Positions 54,573 through 62,927 are shown, counted from the stretch's first letter. The stretch: 64,000 nucleotides of DNA from Planktophila grossartii (GCA_965234365.1 OZ248345.1:124001-188000); one strand, 5' to 3'. The notes: generated by a model from the letters alone, not told the origin. Numbers and translations: made by a program.

Positions 54573-54605
54573 ATCCACAAAGGATTTGTAGGTCCTTTTT
54601 TATTT
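54562..54605 (+). terminator. Intrinsic terminator (attenuator) between the upstream ORF and whiB7
   Basis: The arm starting AAGGGCCTCAAATCC (54562-54576) pairs with GGATTTGTAGGTCCTT (54582-54597) over about 15 pairs with one bulged T and one G-U, around loop ACAAA, followed by a T-rich run (TTTTTATTT). It is the strongest terminator-like structure in the window and lies 77 bases before the whiB7 start, so it must be bypassed for whiB7 expression. Confidence 0.85.
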
Positions 54606-54640
54606 CCACCAACGCAAGACAGAGAAAGTAAGAAACGAGA

Positions 54641-54656
54641 TAGATCGAGAGATCTA
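54641..54656 (+). promoter_or_regulatory. Small hairpin upstream of the whiB7 ribosome site
   Basis: TAGATC (54641-54646) and GATCTA (54651-54656) flank a GAGA tetraloop in an otherwise purine-rich leader. GAAGAGG near 54665 is the whiB7 ribosome site. The hairpin may protect or space the leader; no clear role. Confidence 0.35.
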
Positions 54657-54681
54657 GAAATAGAGAGAAGAGGTGAGAGCT

Positions 54682-55044
54682 ATGACAGTTCTCTTCAGCG
54701 AACTACAGGTACCAGGCTGGGCAGATAGCGGCGAAAAGATTGGCTTGAACGATGTGACCTTCACATATGACAACGCCAAGGCTTTTACCTTGCCATGCCA
54801 TTCTGCAGACCCTGAGCTCTTCTACTCAGAGACAGACCAGGGAATTGCAGAGGCGAAGGCGCTCTGCGGCACATGCCCATCACGGAACAAGTGTCTCGAT
54901 GGCGCACTATCTCGCCAAGAGCCATGTGGCGTATGGGGCGGCCAATTGATTGAAGATGGCGTGATCATCGAACGTAAGCGTCGCGCAGGTCGACCACCAC
55001 GTCAGGTGATTGCTGCTGCTCGCATGATCCAAGAAGATATCTAA
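54682..55044 (+). CDS. whiB7: WhiB7-type (WblC) iron-sulfur transcription factor
   Basis: 120 residues. Cluster cysteines are C39, C62, C65 and C71 (LPCHSADPELFYS...LCGTCPSRNKC), followed by the GVWGG turn at 83-87 that contacts sigma A, and a C-terminal AT-hook-like RAGRPPR at 101-107, the mark of WhiB7 among Wbl proteins. WhiB7 activates intrinsic antibiotic-resistance and stress genes. Position after uvrD2 matches mycobacteria. The ATG at 54682 is preferred; a GTG three codons upstream is possible. The upstream ORF and terminator indicate attenuation control. The exporters at 23.6-28.2 kb are possible targets (inference). Confidence 0.9.
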   Translation: MTVLFSELQVPGWADSGEKIGLNDVTFTYDNAKAFTLPCHSADPELFYSETDQGIAEAKALCGTCPSRNKCLDGALSRQEPCGVWGGQLIEDGVIIERKRRAGRPPRQVIAAARMIQEDI

Positions 55045-55052
55045 AGAAGAAA

Positions 55053-56195
55053 TTAGAAAGCACATCCGCAGAGTGGATGGCGAGCAATCGCCACCACCTG
55101 TGGTTGCGCTAGTAATTGATAGTCAATGTGTGTGATCTTTCCGAAGAGATCTTGATGAGTTACTTCGAGCCGCGTCTCTTCTTTCGCAAGTGATTTACTC
55201 TGAACTGTTGTGAGCGCATCACAATAGGCAACAACTTGCGCAGCAGCGAGTGAAGCAACGGCGTGAGCGGCAATCTGTGGATATTCATATATTTCATCGC
55301 TACGAAGTGAACGATGAGAAATAACGCCACTTTGATCGCGCTCTGAAAGCTCTGCACATCGAAGGCAGGGAGTCTTTCCAGGAATCACCAAAGGCCCTAT
55401 CTCTGCGCGACCTCCGTGAGGATGAGGAATATGCAGAAATGGCTGGCTGTAGCTCATCCATAGCGCCAACTTTTCAGGATCGATATCACCACAATGAATT
55501 GCCAGATCTGGAGTTGATGCTTCATCAAGATAGTTGGCGCTCTTATCAAGCGGAAAGAGGGTGTAATCACGACGGAGTTCCTCGCGGTTATTGGTAAAAG
55601 AGAATCCAAAGTGCGATGAGTTGATTCCATCGACGCCGATATCTAGGTCTCCTATCGATGAATGTCGACCTCGCGCTGTTGCAGTGAAGCGCACTTGCGT
55701 GAAGCCACTTGTGAGTAAGAGCGAATAGAGAAGTGTGGCGACGCGATTGCCTCCGGAGATTTCAATGAGGTAGTTCTGTCGTTCGCTGAGGATCGCAACT
55801 CCACCATCGGTAGCACCGCGTGACCATGTGCAGTAGTTGAGCTCGGGTGCGATACGCGCTTGAAGTTGGATAAAGGCAGCATCGCGCTCGGGCTTACTAT
55901 TCTTATCTGCACGACCTTCAAGCTTTGAGATGAAGCGATTGCTGAGCGTGATGCTTCCCTGCGACGTATCTAAGAGAGATTGATGGGCAAGTTCTGTAAT
56001 GAGATTGTGGATCGCAATCGGCGAAACTCCTGTGAGCTGGGCAACTGCATCCTCGCTTAGGCCTTGTGCGAGTTGTTCAGCGATGAGCTTCTGCTCAGTG
56101 GTGTAGATGCGAATTGCTCGCGTGGATGTACCGAGGAAATATTCGCCGGGAGTAGTGGTGGAGAAGAGTGATGTACCGCGCTTTAACGTTCTCAT
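55053..56195 (-). CDS. ThiF/cyclodehydratase-like (Ocin-ThiF) family protein
   Basis: 380 residues. The N-terminal part has a winged-helix-like segment (TTEQKLIAEQLAQGLSEDAVAQLTGVSP). The second half resembles E1-like ThiF/TOMM leader-binding proteins, with a late metal site: PCLRCAELSERD and HPLCGCAF provide C-x2-C and C-x-C. The expected nucleotide loop GxGxxG is degenerate (EISGGNRVATLLYSLLL), so ATP binding is doubtful. Similar genes occur near whiB7 in other actinobacteria; no YcaO partner is nearby. It converges on whiB7 with eight bases between. Function unknown. Confidence 0.6.
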   Translation of the reverse strand: MRTLKRGTSLFSTTTPGEYFLGTSTRAIRIYTTEQKLIAEQLAQGLSEDAVAQLTGVSPIAIHNLITELAHQSLLDTSQGSITLSNRFISKLEGRADKNSKPERDAAFIQLQARIAPELNYCTWSRGATDGGVAILSERQNYLIEISGGNRVATLLYSLLLTSGFTQVRFTATARGRHSSIGDLDIGVDGINSSHFGFSFTNNREELRRDYTLFPLDKSANYLDEASTPDLAIHCGDIDPEKLALWMSYSQPFLHIPHPHGGRAEIGPLVIPGKTPCLRCAELSERDQSGVISHRSLRSDEIYEYPQIAAHAVASLAAAQVVAYCDALTTVQSKSLAKEETRLEVTHQDLFGKITHIDYQLLAQPQVVAIARHPLCGCAF

Positions 56196-56252
56196 AGCTG
56201 CGCATTCTGGGCAGGTAGGCGTGGCGCATTGCGAGCGCGCCTACTTTCTGTG

Positions 56253-56291
56253 GAAAAAGAAATAACCCCCGCCCATAAGGGCGAGGGTTAT
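56253..56291 (-). terminator. Intrinsic terminator after the DUF5679 gene
   Basis: On the minus strand ATAACCCTCGCCC, loop TTAT, GGGCGGGGGTTAT forms a 13-position stem with one mismatch (56262-56291), followed by TTCTTTTT. It lies just downstream of the zinc-ribbon gene and upstream of the ThiF-like gene, separating their transcripts. Confidence 0.8.
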
Positions 56292-56314
56292 CACTACGTA
56301 TAGTGACGTAAAAC

Positions 56315-56485
56315 TTATTCTGGCTTCTTGCCGAGAATGCGATTTACCTTGGTGCCACACACTGGGCAGATGCCCTGTGCCATGCGACGACCAGAGTCTG
56401 AGATCTTTACAGTTCCCTCGAAATCACGCTTCTCTTTGCACTTAACGCAGTAAGCGTCACCCTTGTATGTCTCTACCTCTGTCAT
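56315..56485 (-). CDS. DUF5679 zinc-ribbon protein
   Basis: 56 residues. Two C-x2-C knuckles, YCVKCKEKRDF and GICPVCGTKVNRI, form a zinc ribbon; GKKPE closes the protein. The actinobacterial family is uncharacterised. The ATG at 56485 gives the usual length; an in-frame start at 56521 would add 12 residues. A terminator follows directly. Confidence 0.85.
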   Translation of the reverse strand: MTEVETYKGDAYCVKCKEKRDFEGTVKISDSGRRMAQGICPVCGTKVNRILGKKPE

Positions 56486-56609
56486 TTTTGCCTCCGTTCG
56501 ACCCATGTGCTTGGCGCTCATGTGTACTGGCTGGAACGATACTCCCGCTCACGCTCAAAATGCCGATTCCACGCGGGGATTGTGCGTGGAGATTTGGACA
56601 GGGTTTGGG

Positions 56610-57191
56610 CTAGATCTTCTCGAGTTCAACGGGGGCCAAGAGGGCTCGCTCGGCTGCCTCATATCCGTCGAGATAGGCGCTGGCCAGCTCTGAATCCTCA
56701 AATCGGGCTAGGACTTCGGTGAATTCGGCCCCATGATCGAAGTATTGAAGGTGGATCGCCTCATGGAAGAGGACGTAATCGAGGGCATAGGCAGGCGCCA
56801 TCTTGAGGCGGTCAGAGATGCGGATAGAGCGGTCGACGCTCGTACATGAGCCCCAGCGCTCGCGCATCGCTCTCCATGTCACTGAGACGGGGCGTTCAGT
56901 GATTTCAGGTGCCAATTGGGTGAGCAGCTCATCGATTCGGGCGATGAGGTCGCCTTCCCCTGGGGTCTTAGCCTCTTCCTGGCTGCGGATCTTGGCGATC
57001 ATCTCGGGAACGATGGCTCGCTCATCGGCTTTGCTCAGTCGGGCAGGGATAGAGATGACGATGCGACCGCCCTGGCGATAGGCGGAGATGCTCTTTTTAC
57101 GACGAGTGGAGCGGATAACAAGAATCTCACCCTCGTCGACCCCGGGAAGTGTGACCTCTTCAAAGTTGCTTGAAAAGTCTCCAGTAGTCAT
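56610..57191 (-). CDS. YgjP-like zinc metallopeptidase domain protein (M48/DUF45)
   Basis: 193 residues. The zinc site FHEAIHLQYFDHGAEF (about 140-156) gives H-E-x2-H plus a later His; RWGSCTSVDRSIRIS upstream is the other YgjP/SprT-like hallmark. The N-terminal beta region (VIRSTRRKKSISAYRQGGRIVISIP) matches the family. It is presumed a protease; substrates unknown. Base composition is more G+C-rich than in neighbouring genes. About 124 bases separate it from the zinc-ribbon gene on the same strand. Confidence 0.88.
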   Translation of the reverse strand: MTTGDFSSNFEEVTLPGVDEGEILVIRSTRRKKSISAYRQGGRIVISIPARLSKADERAIVPEMIAKIRSQEEAKTPGEGDLIARIDELLTQLAPEITERPVSVTWRAMRERWGSCTSVDRSIRISDRLKMAPAYALDYVLFHEAIHLQYFDHGAEFTEVLARFEDSELASAYLDGYEAAERALLAPVELEKI

Positions 57192-57314
57192 TGAGGAAAT
57201 GTATTAGATGCAATAAATATTGGTGGAGAAATCAAAGTTTTTGACAGAAAAAAAATTCTGTGTCTTCGCCATTTTCATTTGATTCTGCCCAGTATTCGTC
57301 GTACTTTTCGCATA

Positions 57315-57386
57315 CGAAGTCCTCGGATAACCGTTTGATATCAGCAAGGGGAAGGCTGATATCAAAATGTGCGCCCGGGGACTTCG
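57315..57386. repeat. Nested inverted repeat in the YgjP/DUF2342 spacer
   Basis: Inner arms TTTGATATCAGC (57334-57345) and GCTGATATCAAA (57355-57366) are perfect 12-base inverted repeats with a nine-base loop. Outer arms CGAAGTCCTCGG (57315-57326) and CCGGGGACTTCG (57375-57386) pair over 12 positions with one G-U. CTTTTCTTTTCCC follows on the plus strand. The 222-base spacer otherwise holds an A-run near 57245. It may be a processing signal, terminator or small RNA downstream of the DUF2342 gene (minus strand). Confidence 0.7.
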
Positions 57387-57413
57387 CTTTTCTTTTCCCT
57401 CAGATTATGAGGT

Positions 57414-58781
57414 TTAGAGAAGCCCGCTGAGATCATCTGGTATCTCAGTCGACGTTAAGAACTTCTCAGGTTCCATCAATTCGTCGGCGTTCGGCAAAAT
57501 TCCACTCCAGATCTGATCGCGCGCAGCGATATCTTTCGATTCGCGCACTTTCTGCCAGAAGGCGCTCGCTTCGCGTGCAAGTTTGGGCGTTACTTCCAGT
57601 CCGAGAAGAGTTTTGAAGAGTTGTTGTGATGGTGCGCTGGTTGCACGTTGACGTCGATACATCTCACGAAGCTGTGAAAGTGAAGGAAGTCGATCTCCGG
57701 CAGCAAGAGTTGTGACTTCATCTGCCCAACCATCGACAAGTGCAAGTGCTGTCTCTAACTTTGAAAGAGCTGCGCGCTGTGCCGGAGTTTCTTCAGGAGT
57801 AAAGATTCCATTGTTGAGTGCAATAGTAAAAGAGTTTTCGCCAGATTCAGGGTTCATCTGTGATGGATCAAAGTTCTGCATTGCATCTTCTGCTTGACGT
57901 TGAATCGCTTCCATATCGATATGAATTCCGCGACCGTATTCAACGATAGCGCTGCGAATATAGGAAACAAGCCATGGATTAGATTCAAAGAGGCGAGCGA
58001 TGGATGCTTCGCGAAGGGCGTGGAATAAGTAGATCTCTGTCTTTGGAATCTCGAGATCTTCGCTCCACTTCTCGATATTTTCAGGGATAAGAAGCGGGCG
58101 AGCAGGATCTAAGAGCGGTAAAGCAACATCGTGAGCACCGGTAGCTGTCGCTGAAATGCCACCAATTGCTTGTCCTAGCTGTGTTGCAATGAGCGAACCG
58201 ATAAAGGTGCGCAGCAGACCTGCAATGGCACCCATGGGACCTGCCATCGATTCACCAGAATCAGGATCGTGTGACTGTTGTGCCATCGCATCATCAAGAA
58301 GAGATGAGATCGCTGAGGTGAGTCCAGTCGCCAGTGGCTCCATAGTTGCCTGCCAACCTTTGAGAGTTTCATCGACCCAATCGAGTCGGCTTACTGCGCG
58401 CGCTGAAGTATTACCTGACGTAGCCGGAAAGACTGTTGCTTCATTGAGCCAGAGATCTGCAATCTCAAATGCGTTATCAACAACCGTGACATCTTTCGTT
58501 CCGATGGGTTGTGATCCTTGTGCCTGTACAAATTTCTTTGCTGTATCACGGACGACTGCTTGTGGAAGTGCATCCTGTGAACCTTGTGCAAAAGCTGCAA
58601 ATGGATTGACGAAACCTGCAGGATTGACGCCATCAACGTTGATACCGAGTTGTTCAAATTGCTTCTGAATCTGCTCTTGCATCTGACGCATCATCGCATT
58701 GAGCTCTGACTGATTGGAATCTTCGGGCTTGCTCTTTTCATCATCGCCGTCATCGGGCGTAAATCCAAAAGGTGACATCAA
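57414..58781 (-). CDS. DUF2342 / putative zinc-dependent hydrolase family protein
   Basis: 455 residues. The N-terminal 60 are acidic and low-complexity (FGFTPDDGDDEKSKPEDSNQSE), then the family core: GSLIATQLGQAIGGISATATG near 190, IYLFHALREASIARLFESNPWL near 260 and GRGIHIDMEAIQRQ. Orthologues are encoded near ylbL and UPF0182 in mycobacteria. As I recall the family motif, a His follows LREAA; here the segment is LREASI, so the proposed metal site may be altered. Function unverified in the family. Confidence 0.8.
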   Translation of the reverse strand: MMSPFGFTPDDGDDEKSKPEDSNQSELNAMMRQMQEQIQKQFEQLGINVDGVNPAGFVNPFAAFAQGSQDALPQAVVRDTAKKFVQAQGSQPIGTKDVTVVDNAFEIADLWLNEATVFPATSGNTSARAVSRLDWVDETLKGWQATMEPLATGLTSAISSLLDDAMAQQSHDPDSGESMAGPMGAIAGLLRTFIGSLIATQLGQAIGGISATATGAHDVALPLLDPARPLLIPENIEKWSEDLEIPKTEIYLFHALREASIARLFESNPWLVSYIRSAIVEYGRGIHIDMEAIQRQAEDAMQNFDPSQMNPESGENSFTIALNNGIFTPEETPAQRAALSKLETALALVDGWADEVTTLAAGDRLPSLSQLREMYRRQRATSAPSQQLFKTLLGLEVTPKLAREASAFWQKVRESKDIAARDQIWSGILPNADELMEPEKFLTSTEIPDDLSGLL

Positions 58782-58883
58782 TTACTCCATCCAGTGAAGA
58801 GTTTCATTCTATCTACTTGCTCTATCTACAGTCTTTAACCATCGAAGTGGGCACTTTCTTCCCGAAAGCACTAGGCTTTTTAC

Positions 58884-59150
58884 ATGTCCCCCGTAGCCTC
58901 GCTCGCAAGCGTTCAACTCCTTGCTGGCTCTAGCGCCTTTGCTGCGCTGATCTGGTGGGTAGTTCCTGCAGTGGGCCTCTTCGGTGCAATCGGTTATGTC
59001 ATCTGGGTCTCGAAATATAAGTCGAAATTTGAATCTGAAACATCGCGATCTGTGAACCAATTCCAGCGCTTTCAAGAATCTTTCCGCGAGACTCCACCGG
59101 CCTCACCTGAGGCAGATTCAGATACTCCGAATTCAGATACCCCACATTAA
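58884..59150 (+). CDS. Small membrane protein of unknown function (88 aa)
   Basis: One hydrophobic region (about residues 15-43, ALIWWVVPAVGLFGAIGYVIWVS) followed by a basic then acidic tail with a tandem SDTPNSDTP ending. It starts about 100 bases from the divergent DUF2342 gene and 13 bases before the YlbL-like gene, so probably in that operon. No known domain. Coding potential is supported by position and membrane topology only. Confidence 0.65.
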   Translation: MSPVASLASVQLLAGSSAFAALIWWVVPAVGLFGAIGYVIWVSKYKSKFESETSRSVNQFQRFQESFRETPPASPEADSDTPNSDTPH

Positions 59151-59163
59151 GTAGTCTCGATTT

Positions 59164-59967
59164 ATGTCGCTTCGGTTCTCCAAGACGCCACGTCTTCTCA
59201 CTCTCTTCTTCGCACTTCTCTTCCTCGTTCCGCTCGTCACCCCCGTTAACTTCGTCATCATTCAACCGGGCGAGGGCACCCCACTCTTTCCCAAGGTGCT
59301 TAAAGTGAAGAGCGCGGATGTAAAGACCTATGCACCTCATGGTCAGATTTATCTACTCTCCATCTGGGTCTCGACTCCTGATGCGAAAATTCTGGGAGCA
59401 GAAGCGCTCGGATGTTGGGTACGTGCGGAGTGTGTTGTTTTTCCACGATCAGTGATTTATCAGCGCAACACATCGGCAGTCAAAGAAGAGAAGAAGGCGC
59501 TGAAGGAGATGAAAATTTCTCAGAGCGATGCAATGACTGCAACGAAGAAGTATCTTGCTCAGCATTATCCATCTATCGACACATCGAAGTTATCGGATAG
59601 CTCACTCAAAGTTTCTCTACCCAATGTCGGGGGACCCAGTGGTGGCTTAATTTTCACAATCGGACTTATCGATCTGCTTACCCCTGAAGATATTTTGCAA
59701 GGGAGAAAAGTTGCAGGCTCTGGAACTATCTCCGCTAACGGCACAGTGGGTCCTATTGGTGGAATCTCAGAGAAGATCATCGCTGCAAAGAAAGCTGGCG
59801 CAACTGTGCTCTTCGCCTCCCGCGATAATTGCGATGAGATTGCAAGAGATGTAACAGGTATCTCTGTTGTGGCGATTTCCACGCTCGATGAAGCGTTGGA
59901 TTACCTGCAAATGGCCCCCACTTCCAATTTTCGGGGCGTCAGCGGTTGCACTAACCTAGGAGCATGA
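59164..59967 (+). CDS. YlbL-type Lon/S16 membrane protease lacking a PDZ domain
   Basis: 267 residues. One N-terminal membrane anchor (LLTLFFALLFLVPLVTPVNFVII), a YlbL-like middle (VKTYAPHGQIYLLSIWVS) and a C-terminal Lon proteolytic domain: NVGGPSGGLIFTIGLIDLLTP with the catalytic Ser, then GSGTISANGTVGPIGGISEKIIAAKKAGA with the catalytic Lys in the GGISEK region. Relatives are about 340 residues with a PDZ domain before the Ser motif; here only about 20 residues separate the helical region from it. Its stop overlaps the UPF0182 start (ATGA). Confidence 0.88.
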   Translation: MSLRFSKTPRLLTLFFALLFLVPLVTPVNFVIIQPGEGTPLFPKVLKVKSADVKTYAPHGQIYLLSIWVSTPDAKILGAEALGCWVRAECVVFPRSVIYQRNTSAVKEEKKALKEMKISQSDAMTATKKYLAQHYPSIDTSKLSDSSLKVSLPNVGGPSGGLIFTIGLIDLLTPEDILQGRKVAGSGTISANGTVGPIGGISEKIIAAKKAGATVLFASRDNCDEIARDVTGISVVAISTLDEALDYLQMAPTSNFRGVSGCTNLGA

Positions 59968-62768
59968 ATAGAAATCGCAGTCCGCTTGTAATTACCGCAG
60001 CAATTCTCGTCGCACTGGGTGCGCTCGTCACTTACTTCAGCGGTTACTACATTGATTGGCTCTGGTTTAAATCAGTCGATGCCACATCAGTCTGGTCGAC
60101 AGTTCTGGCTACCAAGATTCAACTTTTTGTCATCGTCGGGTTCCTTACATCCGCAACGATTTCTCTCAATATCTATCTCGCATATAAGCGTCGTCCGCTC
60201 TACGTTCCCACAAGTATTGAAATCAGCGGACTCGAGCGCCTTCGCGCACAGGTCGAACCGATTCGCCGTTGGGTATTTCTCGGAATTGTTCTTGTCCTTA
60301 CCTACTTTGCTGGAACTTCAGGAATGGTCTTCTGGCGCGAGTGGATGCTCTTTAAGAACTCCACAGACTTTGGTGTGAAAGATCCACAATTCGGTTTAGA
60401 TATTTCATTCTTCGCATTCCGTCTTCCAATGTGGCAGGCAATTATTGGTTGGGCAATCTCAACTCTCGTTCTTGCAACACTTGCGTCAGCATTTATCCAC
60501 TACATGTATGGCGGAATCCGCACCACAGTGCAGACAGATCGCACCACGGTTGCTGCACGTGTTCAGATTTCAGTCTTACTCGGCCTCATCGTTCTGCTGA
60601 AGGCTGTGGCTTACTGGTTCGACCGTTACTCACTCGCTCTTAAGGAGAGCAAGTTGATTACAGGTCTTACCTATACAGATGTCAATGCAACACTTCCTGC
60701 GAAGGCAATCCTCTCTGCCATCGCTGTTGTCTGTGCACTTCTCTTCTTTGCCAATATTGTGCGCCGCTCATGGCTCCTGCCAGCTGCAGGAACAGCGCTT
60801 CTCGTTGTCTCCTCTGTTCTTATCGCCGGTATCTACCCAGGTGCGATTCAGCAGTTCCAGGTAAAGCCATCTGAATCATCGAAGGAAGCGCCATATATTC
60901 AGCGCAATATCGATGCAACCCGCGCTGCATACGACCTCAATGGCGTAGAGATGCAGGATTACAACGCAACTCTTTCAACGAGTGCGGGACAGCTCGCTAA
61001 GGATGCAGCGACAATCGCAAATATTCGTTTGATGGATCCCAATGTTCTCTCTGCAACATTCCGTCAGCTTCAGCAGATCAAGCCTTATTACACATTCCCT
61101 GAATCACTCGATATCGATCGCTACACCGTCAATGGCGTATCTCGTGATGCAGTAGTTGCAGTTCGTGAACTCAATATTGATGGCAACCCAAGCCGTAACT
61201 GGATCAACGATCACCTTGTTTATACACACGGCTTTGGTTTCGTAGCTGCATATGGAAATCAAGTTGATGCCGATGGAAAGCCGAACTTCCTAGTTGGAGA
61301 CCTTCCACCTACAAAGGGTCTCGGTGCTTTTGAACCTCGCGTCTACTTCGGTGAGAACGTTCCTGACTACTCAATCATCGGTGGAAAGAAGAGCAACTCA
61401 CCAGTTGAATTCGATTACCCAGATGACACTTCAGCTAATGGCCAGAAGAATTACACCTACACAGGTAAGGGTGGCGTCCCAGTCGGAAGCACTCTGAACA
61501 AGTTGCTCTTCGCAATCAAGTACGGCGAACAGCGCATCTTGCTCTCTAACTTGATCAACTCAGATTCAAAGATTCTCTACAACCGCGCACCACGTGAGCG
61601 CGTTGCAAAGGTAGCTCCATGGCTCACCTTGGATGGAGATCCATACCCAGCAGTTGTCGATGGAAAGATCACATGGATTATCGATGGCTACACAACAAGC
61701 GCTGGCTACCCATATTCAAAGTCAACATCTCTTGCAACAGCGACCAATGATGCGCTGACTGCAAATTCAACATCGATTACTGCGCAATCAAATAAGGCAG
61801 TCAATTACATCCGCAACTCAGTCAAAGCGACTGTCGATGCATACGATGGAACAGTCACTTTGTATCAGTGGGATGCCAAGGATCCTGTCCTCAAGACATG
61901 GATGAAGGCCTTCCCAAATACCGTGAAGGCGAAGAGCGCAATCTCAAAGAGCCTTCTCGAGCACATCCGCTATCCAGAAGATATGTTCCGCGTACAACGC
62001 GACATCTTGAGTTCATATCACGTCAAGAGCGCAGCAGCGTTCTATGGCGGTCAAGATTTCTGGCGCGTACCTCGTGACCCATCTACATTCGGAGCTAATG
62101 CTGGCGCACAGCCTCCGTACTACATGACTCTCCAGATGCCAGGTGCTGCAACTCCTACATTCTCATTAACAACGCCATTTGTGCCACGTGGTGGACGTGA
62201 AAACCTTTCAGCATTTGCATCAGTAAATTCCACTGCAGGTGCTAACTACGGAAAGATCACCGTTCTTCAGCTTCCACGAAGCACCAATATTGCAGGTCCA
62301 TCACAGGTTGCTTCTAACTTTGAAGCGAAGCCTGATGTCGCAAATGCGCTCTCGCTCTTGCGTCAAGGTGGTTCAGATGTAGTTCTTGGAAACTTGCTCA
62401 CACTTCCAGTTGGAAATGGTCTGCTCTATGTACAACCTGTCTACGTTCGCGCAACAGGTAACGCATCTGCATATCCACTTCTACAGAAAGTACTTGTCTC
62501 CTTCGGTGATGTGATCGGTTTCGATAGTTCACTCAAGGGTGCACTTGATCAGGTATTCGGTGGAAACTCCGGTACTAATGCAGGTGCAGGTACTCCAACA
62601 ACTTCTAATAGCTCTGCAGATGTTGCAAGCGCACTACAAAGTGCAAAGCAAGCAATTGCAGATGGACAAGCAGCTCTTGCAAAGGGTGACTTCGCTGCAT
62701 ATGGTCGAGCACAAGATCGACTAAAAGCAGCAATTGCTGCTGCACTTGCTGCGCAATTACGTAAGTAA
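59964..62768 (+). CDS. UPF0182 family membrane protein
   Basis: 934 residues. About seven membrane helices in the first 310 residues (SGYYIDWLWFKSVDATSVW opens the family), then a large extracytoplasmic domain with YIQRNIDATRAAYDLNG, WINDHLVYTHGFGFVAAYGN, RAPRERVAKVAPWLTLDGDPYPAVVDGKI and IRYPEDMFRVQRDIL. It ends in a low-complexity Thr/Ser/Gly segment and an Ala-rich helix (DGQAALAKGDFAAYGRAQDRLKAAIAAALAAQL). Function unknown. It is translationally coupled to the YlbL-like protease, the same pair seen in mycobacteria. Confidence 0.93.
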   Translation: MNRNRSPLVITAAILVALGALVTYFSGYYIDWLWFKSVDATSVWSTVLATKIQLFVIVGFLTSATISLNIYLAYKRRPLYVPTSIEISGLERLRAQVEPIRRWVFLGIVLVLTYFAGTSGMVFWREWMLFKNSTDFGVKDPQFGLDISFFAFRLPMWQAIIGWAISTLVLATLASAFIHYMYGGIRTTVQTDRTTVAARVQISVLLGLIVLLKAVAYWFDRYSLALKESKLITGLTYTDVNATLPAKAILSAIAVVCALLFFANIVRRSWLLPAAGTALLVVSSVLIAGIYPGAIQQFQVKPSESSKEAPYIQRNIDATRAAYDLNGVEMQDYNATLSTSAGQLAKDAATIANIRLMDPNVLSATFRQLQQIKPYYTFPESLDIDRYTVNGVSRDAVVAVRELNIDGNPSRNWINDHLVYTHGFGFVAAYGNQVDADGKPNFLVGDLPPTKGLGAFEPRVYFGENVPDYSIIGGKKSNSPVEFDYPDDTSANGQKNYTYTGKGGVPVGSTLNKLLFAIKYGEQRILLSNLINSDSKILYNRAPRERVAKVAPWLTLDGDPYPAVVDGKITWIIDGYTTSAGYPYSKSTSLATATNDALTANSTSITAQSNKAVNYIRNSVKATVDAYDGTVTLYQWDAKDPVLKTWMKAFPNTVKAKSAISKSLLEHIRYPEDMFRVQRDILSSYHVKSAAAFYGGQDFWRVPRDPSTFGANAGAQPPYYMTLQMPGAATPTFSLTTPFVPRGGRENLSAFASVNSTAGANYGKITVLQLPRSTNIAGPSQVASNFEAKPDVANALSLLRQGGSDVVLGNLLTLPVGNGLLYVQPVYVRATGNASAYPLLQKVLVSFGDVIGFDSSLKGALDQVFGGNSGTNAGAGTPTTSNSSADVASALQSAKQAIADGQAALAKGDFAAYGRAQDRLKAAIAAALAAQLRK

Positions 62769-62801
62769 TTACGCAGGTATCTGCTCACGTTCTGCAACGA
62801 T

Positions 62802-62831
62802 TTGGTGGAAGTACCTAACCCGTCCTACAAT
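62802..62831 (+). promoter_or_regulatory. Probable promoter of the initiator tRNA
   Basis: TTGGTG (62802-62807) and TACAAT (62826-62831) are 18 bases apart; the expected start, about 7 bases later, falls just before the tRNA at 62843. A good -10 close to consensus makes this the clearest promoter in the window. Confidence 0.55.
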
Positions 62832-62842
62832 TGCACTTCCGA

Positions 62843-62919
<77 letters not shown>

Positions 62920-62927
62920 ATGTAGTA

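Noticed and set aside
58156..58668. 170-codon open frame on the plus strand
   Set aside because: Antisense to the DUF2342 gene; Ser/Cys/Pro-rich composition typical of a reverse-frame shadow.
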